This document shows, in pieces, positions 8,999 through 18,588 of a stretch of 64,000 nucleotides of DNA. Position 1 is the first letter of the stretch, and each line of letters starts with the position of its first letter. The translations under genes and the position numbers were made by a program. Below the pieces are notes generated by a model that was not told the DNA's origin, made no database searches, and was given only the letters and a program-made list of their open reading frames with translations. This stretch comes from Clostridium sp. AWRP (GTDB lineage Bacteria; Bacillota; Clostridia; Clostridiales; Clostridiaceae). The DNA lies in NCBI RefSeq assembly GCF_004006395.2, contig NZ_CP029758.2, forward strand, positions 1,116,001 to 1,180,000, given 5' to 3'.

Positions 8999-9265
8999 GT
9001 GTTTCCTGTAGAATTAAAGAATATAAATATAGAAGACATTTCTCTGAAAATGGATGTAATAAAAAAAATACCTGAAGAAATAGCCAGGGATAATTGTTTA
9101 ATAGCTTTAAAAATGAAAGAAAATAAATTATTTATAGCCGTAGATAAAGTACCAAATTTTACTTTAATTGAGGAACTAAAATTTATATTGGGAAAAGAAC
9201 TTGAATTTTTTAGGACTAGTAGGGAAGTTATATTTAAGTTGATAAAACGGAATAAATATAGATAA
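8999..9265 (+). pseudogene. PilB/GspE N-terminal fragment (duplicate)
   Basis: A GTG-initiated 88-codon frame is almost identical to the first 82 residues of the pilus ATPase gene at 22,944 (MFPVELKNINIEDISL). It covers only the MshEN-like N-terminal domain. The frame runs into the dispersed element at 9,247 and stops after a few unrelated codons. It has no ATPase domain and is best read as a by-product of the DR-1/DR-2 duplication. Confidence 0.85.
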
Positions 9266-9457
9266 AAAATGGAGCTATAACCAATATAGCTCCATTTATG
9301 ATCCCTGACCATTATATAACTCATCTACCATAATTCCATTCTATATATACGACATGTCCACCCTATGATATAATATATTTTAGATGTAAATTTATGGTTG
9401 ATGATGTTATTTGTATAAAGACGATGGATTAAAGAGAAATTCACAGCTGTAAAATAT
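9247..9457 (+). repeat. dispersed terminator-promoter element, copy 1
   Basis: The element starts with AT-rich sequence, then a hairpin (ATGGAGCTATA, 5-nt loop, TATAGCTCCAT) that could terminate the upstream transcript. About 90 bp later an extended -10 promoter follows: TATGATATAATATATTTTAG, with TGnTATAAT ending at 9,374. It ends near TTCACAGCTGTAAA. The next gene starts about 185 bp after the -10 box. Whole or partial copies recur throughout the accessory region and in the prophage cargo. Confidence 0.8.
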
Positions 9458-9558
9458 TAAGTCACAATTATTAAATATAAAAAGGTTAAATTAATATGAG
9501 TATTATTGGATGACCACATGGAATGGTAGAAAGTAGTTATAAATTAAAGATATAGAAG

Positions 9559-10089
9559 GTGTGGGATAAAATGAACGCAGTTTTGACAGTAATGCCAATT
9601 ATATTTATTAGGTATGGGCTTTTAAGTATAGTAAACAAAGAAGCACTTAAACGTGCGGGTTTATTTGCGCCAGTAATCGGAAGAGAAAAAGTAGCATATT
9701 GGGTTTATCAAATTTCAACTACCCTTATTTTACTATATTTGTTAGTACTTAAAATCAGGGCAGACTCTGAGTGGTTTTATATAGGTCTAGTAATCTATAG
9801 TTTAGGAATTATTTTATATGGGGTATCTATAATAAATTATGCTAAGCCTAAAATGAGTGGAATAAATTTAAATGGGTTATATCGAGTATCCCGAAATCCT
9901 ATGTACATTGCATATTTCATTTCTTTCTTAGGATGTGTATTTCTAACTCAATCATGGATATTGCTTGTGCTATTAATATGTTTTCAAATATCAGCGCATT
10001 GGATTATTCTTTCAGAAGAAAGATGGTGTATTAAGGAATTTGGAGAAGTGTATATAAAATATATGAATAAAGTGAAACGTTACATTTAG
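9559..10089 (+). CDS. isoprenylcysteine carboxyl methyltransferase (ICMT)-like membrane protein
   Basis: The 176-residue protein has four to five predicted membrane segments. The C-terminal half holds the ICMT/PEMT signature: GLYRVSRNPMYIAYF, then EERWCIKEFGEVYIKY and a terminal KVKRYI. Related bacterial proteins are membrane-embedded SAM-dependent methyltransferases; their substrates are mostly unknown. The ATG has a GAAGGTG ribosome binding site. Expression may come from the extended -10 promoter of the element just upstream. It is followed 38 bp later by a broken flavodoxin/ferredoxin gene. Confidence 0.8.
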   Translation: MWDKMNAVLTVMPIIFIRYGLLSIVNKEALKRAGLFAPVIGREKVAYWVYQISTTLILLYLLVLKIRADSEWFYIGLVIYSLGIILYGVSIINYAKPKMSGINLNGLYRVSRNPMYIAYFISFLGCVFLTQSWILLVLLICFQISAHWIILSEERWCIKEFGEVYIKYMNKVKRYI

Positions 10090-10127
10090 ATAGATTCCTA
10101 TACTATTATAAAGAGAGGAGAATTGGA

Positions 10128-10918
10128 ATGAAACCAGATGTATATTATTTTACAGGAACAGGAAATTCGTTGGCAGTAGCTAAAGATATTGCAAAAAAAT
10201 AGAGGGTGATCTTATTTCTATTCCCTATGCACTAGGGAAGGGTATTATTAAAACTGATGCAAAAGTTGTAGTAATAATATTTCCAGTTTATATGTGGGGG
10301 ATACCTCTCATTATTGAAAGATTCATTAAAAACTTTGAAGATCTTGATGATAAATACGTTTATGCAATTGCTACACATGGTGGTATGCCTGGTGTTGCAA
10401 TCAACATACTTGAAAAAGTAATAGAAAGTTGTAAAGGAAAGCTTTCGGCAGGCTTTACTGTAAATATGCCTGGTAATTACGTGCCAAAATATGGATCATT
10501 TTCCGAAGAAAAACAAAAGAAATTGTTTGATAAGTGGGGTGAAAAAGTTAAAGTCATTGCTGAATATATTAAAACTAACAAGCAGGGTAAAAAGGAAAAT
10601 AACAACATACTTGCAAACTTACTATTTTCAAATTTAATTTACAACCATTCAGCTAAGAATATTGCCAAAATGGATAAGAATTTTTGGGTTGATAAAAAAT
10701 GTAATAAATGTGGTATATGCCAAAAGATTTGTCCTGTTTGCAATATTGATATGAATAGTGGAAATCCAATATGGAATAATAAATGTGAACAGTGTTTAGC
10801 TTGTTTGCAGTGGTGTCCTCAAGAAGCTATTCAATATGGAAAGAAAACACCAACTCGTAAAAGATATCATAACCCTAATGCCAATATTTCAGATATTTTA
10901 AATCAGGCTAAGAAATAA
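10128..10918 (+). pseudogene. frameshifted EFR1-type flavodoxin/ferredoxin protein
   Basis: The start at 10,128 has a GAGAGGAG ribosome binding site and encodes YYFTGTGNSLAVAKDIAKK, the flavodoxin FMN-loop, then hits TAG at 10,200. Inserting one A into the A7 run at 10,193-10,199 restores the frame (IEGDLISIPYALGKG) into the long downstream frame to 10,918. That part contains FPVYMWGIPLIIERFI and two 4Fe-4S motifs, CNKCGICQKICPVC and CEQCLACLQWCP. The intact family is about 260 residues. This is either a pseudogene or a phase-variable or erroneous homopolymer. It would be an electron-transfer protein. Confidence 0.85.
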
Positions 10919-11007
10919 TGACACTATTAGAATATGTTTCACTAGGGTTATAAAAATGATATTTCGTACGTTAAGTAAATTACAAGTCCATAAATGTAAA
11001 TACTTTA
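10919..11007. other. short intergenic stretch
   Basis: I see no gene or clear signal here; it leads into the truncated glycine-zipper copy. Confidence 0.4.
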
Positions 11008-11112
11008 CTAGTTAAGTAACGTTAATAATAATACTCTAAATGAAATACCCAAACCTATTCCAATAGCTAAATAATCATAGCTTTTTTTATTTGTCTTTTT
11101 ATTCTGTTCCAT
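11008..11112 (-). pseudogene. glycine-zipper microprotein, truncated copy
   Basis: The start at 11,112 and the first 25 residues (MEQNKKTNKKSYDYLAIGIG and onward) match the other copies. After GISF the sequence diverges and stops after nine unrelated codons, so the second half of the hydrophobic segment is lost. Confidence 0.7.
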
Positions 11113-11230
11113 AAATAAATTCCTTTTAGTTAGTTTTGGAGTGATGATAGGTGTTGTCTTGCTTTATAATAGATATATTTATAATATGAGAATTAACGAA
11201 CTTATCAATACATAGTTCATAGTCTTCATA

Positions 11231-11434
11231 TTGTACGAAATAGATATAAAAAATGGAGCTATACCTAACATGGCTCCATTTATGATCCTTGACCATTATA
11301 CAACTTATTTGCCACAGTATTATACACATACTGCATGTCCAGCTCTATGATATAATGTATTTTAGACATAATTTATGGTTCATGTTGTTATTTATATAAA
11401 GACAATGGATTAAAAAGAAATTTATAGCTGTAAT
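11231..11434 (+). repeat. dispersed terminator-promoter element, copy 2
   Basis: It has the same order as the copy at 9,247: hairpin ATGGAGCTATA/CATGGCTCCAT near 11,255-11,282, then TATGATATAATGTATTTTAG (-10 at 11,351-11,356), then AATGGATTAAAAAG. It precedes the DUF3139-like gene by about 40 bp. Confidence 0.8.
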
Positions 11435-11474
11435 TTTATACGACTCAGGTAACTAAATGAAAGGGGTATATAGA

Positions 11475-11855
11475 ATGTTAGATGAGCCTAATAAGAAATG
11501 GATTTACAAGCACAGAAAGGCGTTTATTATTGTAACAGTATTAATTGTGGTATATCTTATCCAAATGATAGTAATTAGTTATAGAAAATATCTTGTATAC
11601 AATAATGTGCGGGCTTACTTGATAAATACAAAAGGTTATAAAACTCAAGATATTAAGAAGATTAAAGTAACACATACTTATTTAGGTATCATTTTAGGAT
11701 CTTCTAGTTATTCTATAAGTGTAGTTTTTACTGATGAACCAAATGCGTTATATCAGTATGCTGGTTATGACAGGATATATCAATTAGGGGTAGCTGGGAA
11801 GCCAAATGCAGGTAAAGACTTTAAATACTTTGAAAAACCTAATGGGTCTAAATAG
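11475..11855 (+). CDS. DUF3139-like membrane-anchored protein
   Basis: The protein has 126 residues from the ATG at 11,475, which has an AAAGGGG ribosome binding site; the ATG at 11,457 overlaps that site and is unlikely. One transmembrane segment lies at residues 15-35, followed by YLINTKGYKTQDIKKIKV and VVFTDEPNALYQYAGYDRIY. This layout resembles DUF3139 proteins, which are small Firmicutes proteins of unknown function with one N-terminal helix. It stands alone between two copies of the dispersed element. Confidence 0.65.
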   Translation: MLDEPNKKWIYKHRKAFIIVTVLIVVYLIQMIVISYRKYLVYNNVRAYLINTKGYKTQDIKKIKVTHTYLGIILGSSSYSISVVFTDEPNALYQYAGYDRIYQLGVAGKPNAGKDFKYFEKPNGSK

Positions 11856-11902
11856 TATAATAAAGAATCTTGCAATAGCTATATGTTCTGGCTATTGTAA
11901 AA

Positions 11903-12053
11903 AATATAAGAAATGGAGCTATAATCAACATAGCTCCATTTATGTATACTGCATGTCCAGCTCTATGATATAATATATTTTAGATGTAAATTTATGGTTC
12001 ATGATGTTATTTATATAAAGTAATAGATTAAAGATAAATTCGCAGTTGTAAAA
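11903..12053 (+). repeat. dispersed terminator-promoter element, copy 3 (internally deleted)
   Basis: The hairpin ATGGAGCTATA/CATAGCTCCAT is followed directly by the ACTGCATGTCCAG...TATGATATAAT part (-10 at 11,969-11,974). About 50 bp between them, present in other copies, are missing. Confidence 0.8.
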
Positions 12054-12151
12054 CATTGCGACATAATTGTTGTATGTGGTTATTAAAATTATATATAAGG
12101 TATAAATATTACTAAAGTTTAGGGAAATTTAAAAAATGGGGAGATATATTT

Positions 12152-12589
12152 ATGAAAATTAAAACTTGGTTAAAATATTTTATATATGTCTTTATTATCA
12201 TTGTATTTATGTATTTATTAGGATATATTTCAGTTTACCTAAAAAAGTTGCAGGAAGCATTTAGCATAAGTATTTATCAATATGGCTTAATAACATTTAT
12301 TCTTTATGCATTAATTGGCTTTCTTATTGGCTTAGAACACTTTTTAAAGGAAAAGAGAAAAAATGGAAGATGGAGAGTAAATCTGTCCAAATTGACATTA
12401 ATGGGTTTGCCAAGTTTATATTTTTCATTTTATGTTTTTATATTTTATTGCCCTGTTCCATTTATAAGAGCTGCATTAATACAACCAATTGAATTCTTTT
12501 TAAGAGTAAATATGAATTTGATAACTATATTTCAGTTACTATTTGGATATGTAGTTATTACAAGTTTTTATAAAGTGTCTGAAAAATAA
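12152..12589 (+). CDS. hypothetical multi-pass membrane protein
   Basis: The 145-residue protein has about four hydrophobic segments (residues 7-29, 42-62, 83-105, 117-138) and a basic loop KEKRKNGRWRVN between the second and third. The ATG has a GGGGAGA ribosome binding site. I do not recognise the family. It lies behind an element copy and in front of the group II intron insertion. Confidence 0.7.
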   Translation: MKIKTWLKYFIYVFIIIVFMYLLGYISVYLKKLQEAFSISIYQYGLITFILYALIGFLIGLEHFLKEKRKNGRWRVNLSKLTLMGLPSLYFSFYVFIFYCPVPFIRAALIQPIEFFLRVNMNLITIFQLLFGYVVITSFYKVSEK

Positions 12590-12656
12590 ATTTAATTAAT
12601 TTTAGTTCAAAATATGAAATTTATATGTACTAACCTATAAATCTAAATATATAGAT

Positions 12657-12683
12657 GTTCTTTGAAAATGAAATAATACGGTG
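12657..12683 (+). repeat. boxA-like repeat, 5' part, interrupted by intron
   Basis: GTTCTTTGAAAATG...ACGGTG here joins TATCATGTAATTAATG at 16,419 to give the same sequence found uninterrupted at 17,327 and 48,459. The start resembles rrn boxA leaders (TGTTCTTTGAAAA). Confidence 0.65.
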
Positions 12684-13340
12684 GTGCGACACGTTGCTAA
12701 TTGAAAAGATTAGCTACTAATTCCATTAAATTAGCAGAACTGATAATCTGAAAAGTCAAATGAAAGAGTAACGTCTTGAAGGGCTATTCTAATACTCCGA
12801 ATAGCATTTTTATGAATAAGAATAAAAATGTTATAAGCTCGGTGAAGTCGGCTGAGAGTACACCCTAACGGGTCAAGCTGAGGAAATGCGAACTAGAGGT
12901 AGTCGAGTGTATGATAGGTCGGGAATCCATAAAATACTTATGGTAAGAATGGTCATGGATAAATAAGTGACTGACGAAATTCTGAATGAAAGGGTCTAGA
13001 ATTATACATGATAGAAATATCATGCCTATCTAAAAACATAGGGTTTGTGGGGACGAGTAAAATACACCATTATGAAAATCCTTATATTGTTAAAGGCAGT
13101 ATCAAGCAAACAGGTTTAGAGGAATTACCTAAGAGTATATGCAAGGATAAGATTATTGGAACGTGGTAAGCTGATATCATGGAGGACTTATTTCCTAAAA
13201 AGTGGTGGCAAGGAAAGATGGAAATTATAACTTGCTTTAATATCAGTGGAGGGATAGCCACAAGTCAATATTTACAATAAAATTTACAAATACAATAATT
13301 ATTAGGTTCGTGTAAGACTAAGAGAGATGAAAATCGTGAG

Positions 13341-13851
13341 GTGAGTAATCGACTAATGGCAACAAATGAAAAGAAGTTGAAAAAGAGACGAATGCTAAGG
13401 AATAATGAGTATTATGATATTCAAAAAATATTTGATGAACTATACAGAAAAAGCTTAAGTGGTAAGAAATTTGATAACCTGCTAAGTTTAATACTAAACG
13501 AACAAAATATATTATTAGCATACAGAAACATTAAGAAGAATAAGGGTAGTAAAACAAACAGAGTATAATGATAATAGAATATCGTTATATGTAGCCCAAA
13601 ATGGAAAATGTAGTATAACTGGCAGAATTCTAGAAATAAGAAATATGGAATGTCATCATAAGAACCCTAAAGAATTAGGTGGCAAAGATGAATACAACAA
13701 TCTTACCTTTATATTAAAGGATGTTCATAAATTAATCCACGCTGTAGCAATAGAAATTATAGAAAAATACAAAATTATATTAAACTTAGATGAAGTATGC
13801 TTGGAAAGGCTCAATAAACTTCGCTCAAAGGTTGGAAATTGTATAATATAA
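13341..13851 (+). pseudogene. group II intron maturase (LtrA-type), internally deleted
   Basis: The first part (13,341-13,568) encodes the RT N-terminus: NNEYYDIQKIFDELYRKSLS then NILLAYRNIKKNKGSKTN. The reading then jumps frame to LYVAQNGKCSITG and HHKNPKELGGKDEYNNL, the C-terminal HNH region, ending at 13,851. The whole reverse-transcriptase core, including YADD, is missing. The outer intron can therefore move or splice only with a maturase supplied in trans. Confidence 0.85.
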
Positions 13852-13919
13852 ATATATAAATAAATATTGATGGAACGCCGTATGAGTTGGAAACTCTCAT
13901 GTACGGTGTGGAGGAGGGG

Positions 13920-16381
13920 GTGCGACAAGAAGCGACTTCTTCCGCACATAGTCAGTACAGCAATGCTGTTGTTCCAGTTGTGAGGAATATTCTCACCCGA
14001 AACTGCAAAGGAAGTAATTCCTTTGTGGGTTGCATGAGGGAAAGTCTAATCAAAAGTTTAGTATCCATAACTTTTGAGGGCGAGAGAAAGAGTGGTATGG
14101 TTAACGATAAGTGAACTTCTATAAGCGTCGTCACCACAGGCGATAGTTGGGATATAATGGCTATCGTTTCATAGGTAAGGAAATACATCTCCCCTAAAAT
14201 GTATTCACACACAACCCAAATACCTATCGGCGTATTGGAAGAACCTAACCCGTGCGTATCTGACGGAAGTCGAACTTGGTAAACCCTATGAAGTCCATTA
14301 GTAATGGTAGGCTGACCGTAAGGAAAGCGGAAATCTTCAGAGGGTAAAGGAGGTTAGAAAAAGCAAATGCCACAAAGTCGAAAGACTATGGGAATGGAAA
14401 TAACCATGTGGATAGTATCGCAGGATATACTCGAAAGAGTGCTGACTTCTAACTGGTGTACAACATGAAAATAAAGCGTAGAGTAATTCTCAAAAGGGAG
14501 GTAAAAGTCGATGAATACTTCAATTATGAAGTCCGCATTACCTAACATTACCGATTGGCAACAAATAAGTTGGCAAGAGATTGAAGGATATGTAGAGAAA
14601 TTACAACAACGAATATATCATGCCGAAAGTCTTGGTGAGGTACGCAAGGTTAGAAACTTGCAAAGAATGCTAATTAATAGCGAAGCAACATTACTGTTAT
14701 CCATAAGACGAGTAACGCAACTTAATAAGGGAAAAAGAACAGCAGGAGTAGATGGATATAAAGCATTAACTTCGAGTGAAAGACTTGAATTATACCATAC
14801 AATGAAAGAATTAAATATTAAATGTCACAATCCTAAACCTGCATATAGGACATATATAGAAAAGAAAAACGGAAAACTTAGACCTCTAGGAATTCCTACT
14901 ATTAAGGATAGAATATATCAGAACATAGTTAGAATGGCACTTGAACCACAATGGGAAACAAGGTTTGAACCTACATCCTACGGATTTAGACCTAAAAGGA
15001 ATTGCCATGATGCTATAGAAAGAATATTCAACACAGTTAAAGGTAGGAAAAAGCAGTTGATATTTGAAGGTGACTTCAAAGGTTGCTTTGATAACCTAAA
15101 CCATAAATTTATTATAGAGCAAATTAAAGGATTTCCGCAGAGTGAACTTATAGAAAAATGGCTTAAAGCAGGATTTGTTGATAACAGTGTATTTAATGAG
15201 ACTGAGGAAGGAACTCCACAAGGAGGAATAATCTCCCCACTCCTTGCTAATATAGCATTGCATGGAATGGAAGAAGTCCTTGGTATTAAATACAACACTG
15301 TTAATAGGAAAGATGAAGTGACATATGAAAATAGAACTAAATATGCTATGGTAAGGTATGCTGATGACTTTGTAATAATGTGTGAAAATAAGCAAGATGC
15401 AACAGACTTGTTTGAAATTCTTAAACCTTATCTTGAAAGTAGAGGATTAGAATTAGCACAGGAAAAGACAAAGATAACACATATCACAGAAGGGTTTGAC
15501 TTTCTTGGTTTTAATATTAAAAGATATAAAACTAAAAATGGTAGCAAACTAATAATTAAACCTTCTAAAGATAGTATAAAAAGTTTTAAAGGTAAAGTTT
15601 CAGATACTACCAAAATGCTGTATGGTAAGAATATTCAAACCCTTATTAACACACTAAATCCTATAATCATAGGAACTGCAAATTACTGGTCATCAGTAGT
15701 ATCTAAAGAAGTTTATACTGCAATGGACAATTATATTTGGGTTAATGTATATAGATTTCTTAGAAGGTTACACCCAAAGAAAAGTTGGAAATGGATTAAA
15801 AAGAAGTACTTTAAACCAGATAAAACAGGGCAGAGTAAAAATAAGTGGATACTAACTGAACCGATAACAAATAATCAGTTAAAGAAAATAGCATGGACGC
15901 CAATAGTCAGACATTCTCAAATTAAACATGACTATAGTCCATACAATAAAGAACTCAAAGAATATTTCAGTAAAAGAGATAAGAAAGAGTTTGATAAAAA
16001 TAATGTTGCTTACAGACAAAAATTGGCAAAGAAACAGGATTATAAGTGTCCCCTATGTGGAATGAGCATAACTGATTTTAAAGAAGGTTTAGAAACACAT
16101 CATAAAACACCCAAAATCAAAGGTGGAAGTGATGAATACAAGAATCTTCAATTAGTACACATATCATGCCACATAGAATATCATAAGGTATTTCCTGTTA
16201 AAGAAGATTTACCCGATTTAGCCCAATTAAGAAATTACCTAAGATATATTAAAAACAAGAAAACAGCAGGGCTAATATAACCAAGATTTAGGATAAATGT
16301 ATGCTTGAGCCGTATGTTTTGAAAGAAACAAGTACGGTTCTTAGGCGAGAAGGAGGGAGTAATCCCTCTGACTTAGCCGAC
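13920..16381 (+). mobile_element. inner group II intron with complete maturase
   Basis: It starts GTGCGACAAGAAG at 13,920. Domain V is at about 16,304-16,340 (GAGCCGTATG, GAAA loop, AAGTACGGTTC), and domain VI forms GGCGAGAAGGAGGG with its partner ending GCCGAC at 16,381. It is inserted 3' of the domain V of the outer intron, making a twintron. Length is about 2.46 kb. Splice ends are inferred from consensus only. Confidence 0.8.
14511..16280 (+). CDS. ltrA: group II intron reverse transcriptase/maturase with HNH endonuclease
   Basis: The 589-residue protein has an RT domain with YADD at about residues 281-284 (VRYADDFVIMCE). A maturase X domain covers about residues 360-450, including ANYWSSVVSKEVY. 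A C-terminal HNH nuclease has CPLCGMS, ETHHKTPKIKGG and SCHIEYHK. It promotes splicing, target nicking and target-primed reverse transcription. The ATG has a GGGAGG ribosome binding site. The protein looks complete and could in principle also serve the maturase-deficient outer intron. Confidence 0.95.
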   Translation: MNTSIMKSALPNITDWQQISWQEIEGYVEKLQQRIYHAESLGEVRKVRNLQRMLINSEATLLLSIRRVTQLNKGKRTAGVDGYKALTSSERLELYHTMKELNIKCHNPKPAYRTYIEKKNGKLRPLGIPTIKDRIYQNIVRMALEPQWETRFEPTSYGFRPKRNCHDAIERIFNTVKGRKKQLIFEGDFKGCFDNLNHKFIIEQIKGFPQSELIEKWLKAGFVDNSVFNETEEGTPQGGIISPLLANIALHGMEEVLGIKYNTVNRKDEVTYENRTKYAMVRYADDFVIMCENKQDATDLFEILKPYLESRGLELAQEKTKITHITEGFDFLGFNIKRYKTKNGSKLIIKPSKDSIKSFKGKVSDTTKMLYGKNIQTLINTLNPIIIGTANYWSSVVSKEVYTAMDNYIWVNVYRFLRRLHPKKSWKWIKKKYFKPDKTGQSKNKWILTEPITNNQLKKIAWTPIVRHSQIKHDYSPYNKELKEYFSKRDKKEFDKNNVAYRQKLAKKQDYKCPLCGMSITDFKEGLETHHKTPKIKGGSDEYKNLQLVHISCHIEYHKVFPVKEDLPDLAQLRNYLRYIKNKKTAGLI

Positions 16382-16503
16382 AAAAGGCAAAGATTACTTC
16401 AAAGCCTTACTATTCTATTATCATGTAATTAATGTTAGTTAATACAGAATAGTAAATTAATATAAACCATAAACTGATTGTATTAATTAAGGAGGATAGG
16501 CAA

Positions 16504-17154
16504 TTGAAAATAGAAAAAATGAGTGATTTCTTCACTGCTCGTGTAGATGGATATGATGAACATATGCTTAATGATGTAGAAGGGTGTAAAGATGCTTATA
16601 TTAAGATGGCAAAATTATTACCACAACATATTACTGAATTATTAGATTTAGGTTGTGGGACTGGATTAGAGCTTGATGAAATATTTAAGAGTAAGCCTTT
16701 TATTAATGTAACAGGCATAGATTTAACACAGGCAATGCTTAATAAATTAAAACAGAAACATCCTGACAAAAAAATGTCGTTAATAAATGCAAGTTATTTT
16801 GATTATGACTTTGGAACTTGTAAATATGATGTGGCAATATCTTTCCAAACTATGCACCATTTTTCACATCAAGATAAAATTAAACTATATTCAAAGATTT
16901 TTGATGCATTGAAAGCTGGTGGTCAATATATCGAATGTGATTACATGGTAACTAATCAGGAGGAGGAAGAATTCTATTATAGTGAAAATAAACGAATAAG
17001 AAAAGAACAGGGAATTCCAGATGGCGAGTTTTATCATTATGATACTCCATGTACAATTGATAACCAAATTGTGTTATTATCCAAAGCTGGTTTTATAAAT
17101 GTAGAAATGAATTGGAAAGTTGAAAATACTACTATCATTGTTGCCCAAAAATAA
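16504..17154 (+). CDS. class I SAM-dependent methyltransferase
   Basis: The 216-residue protein has motif I LLDLGCGTGLELDEIF at about residues 42-57, the acidic loop end GIDLT, and a VAISFQTMHHFSHQDKI segment typical of small-molecule or tRNA-type methyltransferases. The TTG start is chosen because AAGGAGG lies 8 bases upstream and no ATG in this frame is better placed. Substrate unknown. It lies just downstream of the intron-interrupted boxA-like repeat. Confidence 0.85.
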   Translation: MKIEKMSDFFTARVDGYDEHMLNDVEGCKDAYIKMAKLLPQHITELLDLGCGTGLELDEIFKSKPFINVTGIDLTQAMLNKLKQKHPDKKMSLINASYFDYDFGTCKYDVAISFQTMHHFSHQDKIKLYSKIFDALKAGGQYIECDYMVTNQEEEEFYYSENKRIRKEQGIPDGEFYHYDTPCTIDNQIVLLSKAGFINVEMNWKVENTTIIVAQK

Positions 17155-17246
17155 TATATATTCCCTATAAAATGAGAATGGTATCAATTTGCTAATGTGC
17201 AATGTTTTTATTTAACATAACAATTAAAAAGTGAATAATTTACTGA

Positions 17247-17284
17247 AACGCCGTATTATTTTAAAAAATTTTACGACGTTTTTA
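17247..17284 (+). terminator. terminator
   Basis: AACGCCGTA pairs with TACGACGTT and a T run follows. The hairpin and its upstream flank (AACAATTAAAAAGT) recur at 49,554 inside the prophage. Confidence 0.75.
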
Positions 17285-17326
17285 TATTTGTAAATCAAAG
17301 ATATTATGAACTAAGTAATATAAAAT

Positions 17327-17395
17327 GTTCTTTGAAAATTGAGTATTGCGGTGTAAAATGTAATTAATGTTAGTTAGTCCAGAATAGTTTAATAT
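17327..17395 (+). repeat. boxA-like repeat, uninterrupted
   Basis: GTTCTTTGAAAATTGAGTAT, GCGGTG and TAATTAATGTTAGTTAGTCC follow the same order as at 48,459 and as the intron-split copy at 12,657/16,419. It sits about 60 bp upstream of the Sua5 gene. The rest of the interval 17,155-17,454 holds only the terminator. Confidence 0.65.
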
Positions 17396-17454
17396 TATGA
17401 AATGAAAATTATTTGTATAGCACACAGATTACAGAAATAGAAGGTGAATTATAA

Positions 17455-18504
17455 ATGGTGGTAAAGGCTATAGAAACAGAAGTATTGTATGTTAAAGATC
17501 TAAATACTAATTATGAGAACATTGTAAAAGGTGCACAATATCTAAAAAAAGGTGAAGTTGTTGCAATTCCAACGGAAACCGTTTATGGATTAGCTGCAGA
17601 TGCTTTTAATGAAAATGCAGTAAAAAAGATATTTAAAGTTAAGGGAAGACCGCAAGACAATCCATTATTGGTACATATATATAAATTAGAACAAGTTTAT
17701 GATATATGTAAAGATATTAATAAAAGTGCAGAGAAAGTATTTGATGCTTTCTGGCCGGGATCAGTAACTTTGATTTTCAATAAAAAGGATTGTATTTCAG
17801 ATACAGTCAGTGCAGGAATGAAAACTGTGGGAATTAGATTTCCAAAAAGTGAGATAGCAAGAGCTATAATTAAAGAAAGTGGAACTCTACTAGTAGCTCC
17901 ATCTGCAAATTTATCAGGGAAACCATCAACTACCAGTGCTGATCATTGTTATAATGACTTAAATGGAAAAATCCCTTGTATTTTGGACGGAGGTCCATGT
18001 TCAATTGGGTTAGAGTCAACAATTATAGACATGTCGACTCCGGATCCAGTACTTTTAAGACCTGGGGCTATAAGCTTAGATGATATACGTAAGGTAATTC
18101 CTAATCTTATATATAAAAAGAATTTATTAAGTGTTAAAGGAAATGAAATTCCGAAGGCTCCAGGAATGAAATATAGGCATTATGCGCCAGATGCACCAGT
18201 AACATTGGTTAAAGGAGATTATTCAAAAACATCTAAATGGATTAAAGAAAATGCAAATAAAAATAATGCTGTAATTTGTTTTCAGGAATTTTTAACAGAT
18301 TTTAAAAATTATGAACATGTATATAGCCTAGGAAGTTTTGAAACGTTAAATGTAGCAGCACAAAAAACATTTGATTTACTTAGAAAATGTGATAAATTAA
18401 ATGTAAGTCATATTTATGTACAAGCACCCAAAGACAATGGCTTGGGAAATTCTATAATAAATAGATTAGAAAAAGCAAGTGCAGGGGATGTTATTAATAT
18501 ATAA
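17455..18504 (+). CDS. L-threonylcarbamoyladenylate synthase (Sua5 type)
   Basis: The 349-residue protein has an N-terminal YrdC domain with IPTETVYGLAADAF, KGRPQDNPLLVHI and VAPSANLSGKPSTT. A linker containing MKYRHYAPDAPV leads to the C-terminal Sua5 domain (about residues 235-349). It makes threonylcarbamoyl-AMP from Thr, bicarbonate and ATP for t6A37 of ANN-decoding tRNAs. The ATG has an AGAAGGTG ribosome binding site. For an essential-pathway gene, its place in an accessory block is odd; it may be a second copy. Confidence 0.92.
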   Translation: MVVKAIETEVLYVKDLNTNYENIVKGAQYLKKGEVVAIPTETVYGLAADAFNENAVKKIFKVKGRPQDNPLLVHIYKLEQVYDICKDINKSAEKVFDAFWPGSVTLIFNKKDCISDTVSAGMKTVGIRFPKSEIARAIIKESGTLLVAPSANLSGKPSTTSADHCYNDLNGKIPCILDGGPCSIGLESTIIDMSTPDPVLLRPGAISLDDIRKVIPNLIYKKNLLSVKGNEIPKAPGMKYRHYAPDAPVTLVKGDYSKTSKWIKENANKNNAVICFQEFLTDFKNYEHVYSLGSFETLNVAAQKTFDLLRKCDKLNVSHIYVQAPKDNGLGNSIINRLEKASAGDVINI

Positions 18505-18588
18505 ATTTCCGGTTTATTAAGTAAGTTTCTTATTTAATAATTTAACTATAAAAATCAAATAATTTACAATAGATACCCTTTCTTATTA

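Larger units (their letters stand above)
8597..9246. repeat. direct repeat DR-1 (copy of 22,434-23,191)
   Basis: By eye this segment is nearly identical to 22,434-23,191. It contains, in order, a hairpin, the glycine-zipper gene, an ImmA remnant and the pilB 5' end. It is 108 bp shorter because a piece inside the ImmA remnant has been lost between short similar sequences. Homology ends abruptly inside pilB at 9246, where a dispersed element begins. The two copies bracket about 13 kb of accessory genes in direct orientation. Confidence 0.85.
12684..16418 (+). mobile_element. outer group II intron (host of a second intron)
   Basis: The 5' end GTGCGAC at 12,684 fits the group II GUGYG consensus. 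A domain V (ACGCCGTATGAG, GGAAAC loop, CTCATGTACGGTGT) lies at about 13,873-13,910. Comparing the flanks with the uninterrupted repeat at 48,459 places the 3' splice site after AT at 16,418, which fits the AY rule. Without the inner intron the element would be about 1.27 kb. Its own maturase gene has an internal deletion. The inner intron begins 3' of domain V, so domain VI is split off to 16,382-16,418. Confidence 0.8.

Noticed and set aside
8999..9265. Separate small gene
   Set aside because: It is a truncated duplicate of the pilB start and ends in a dispersed element.
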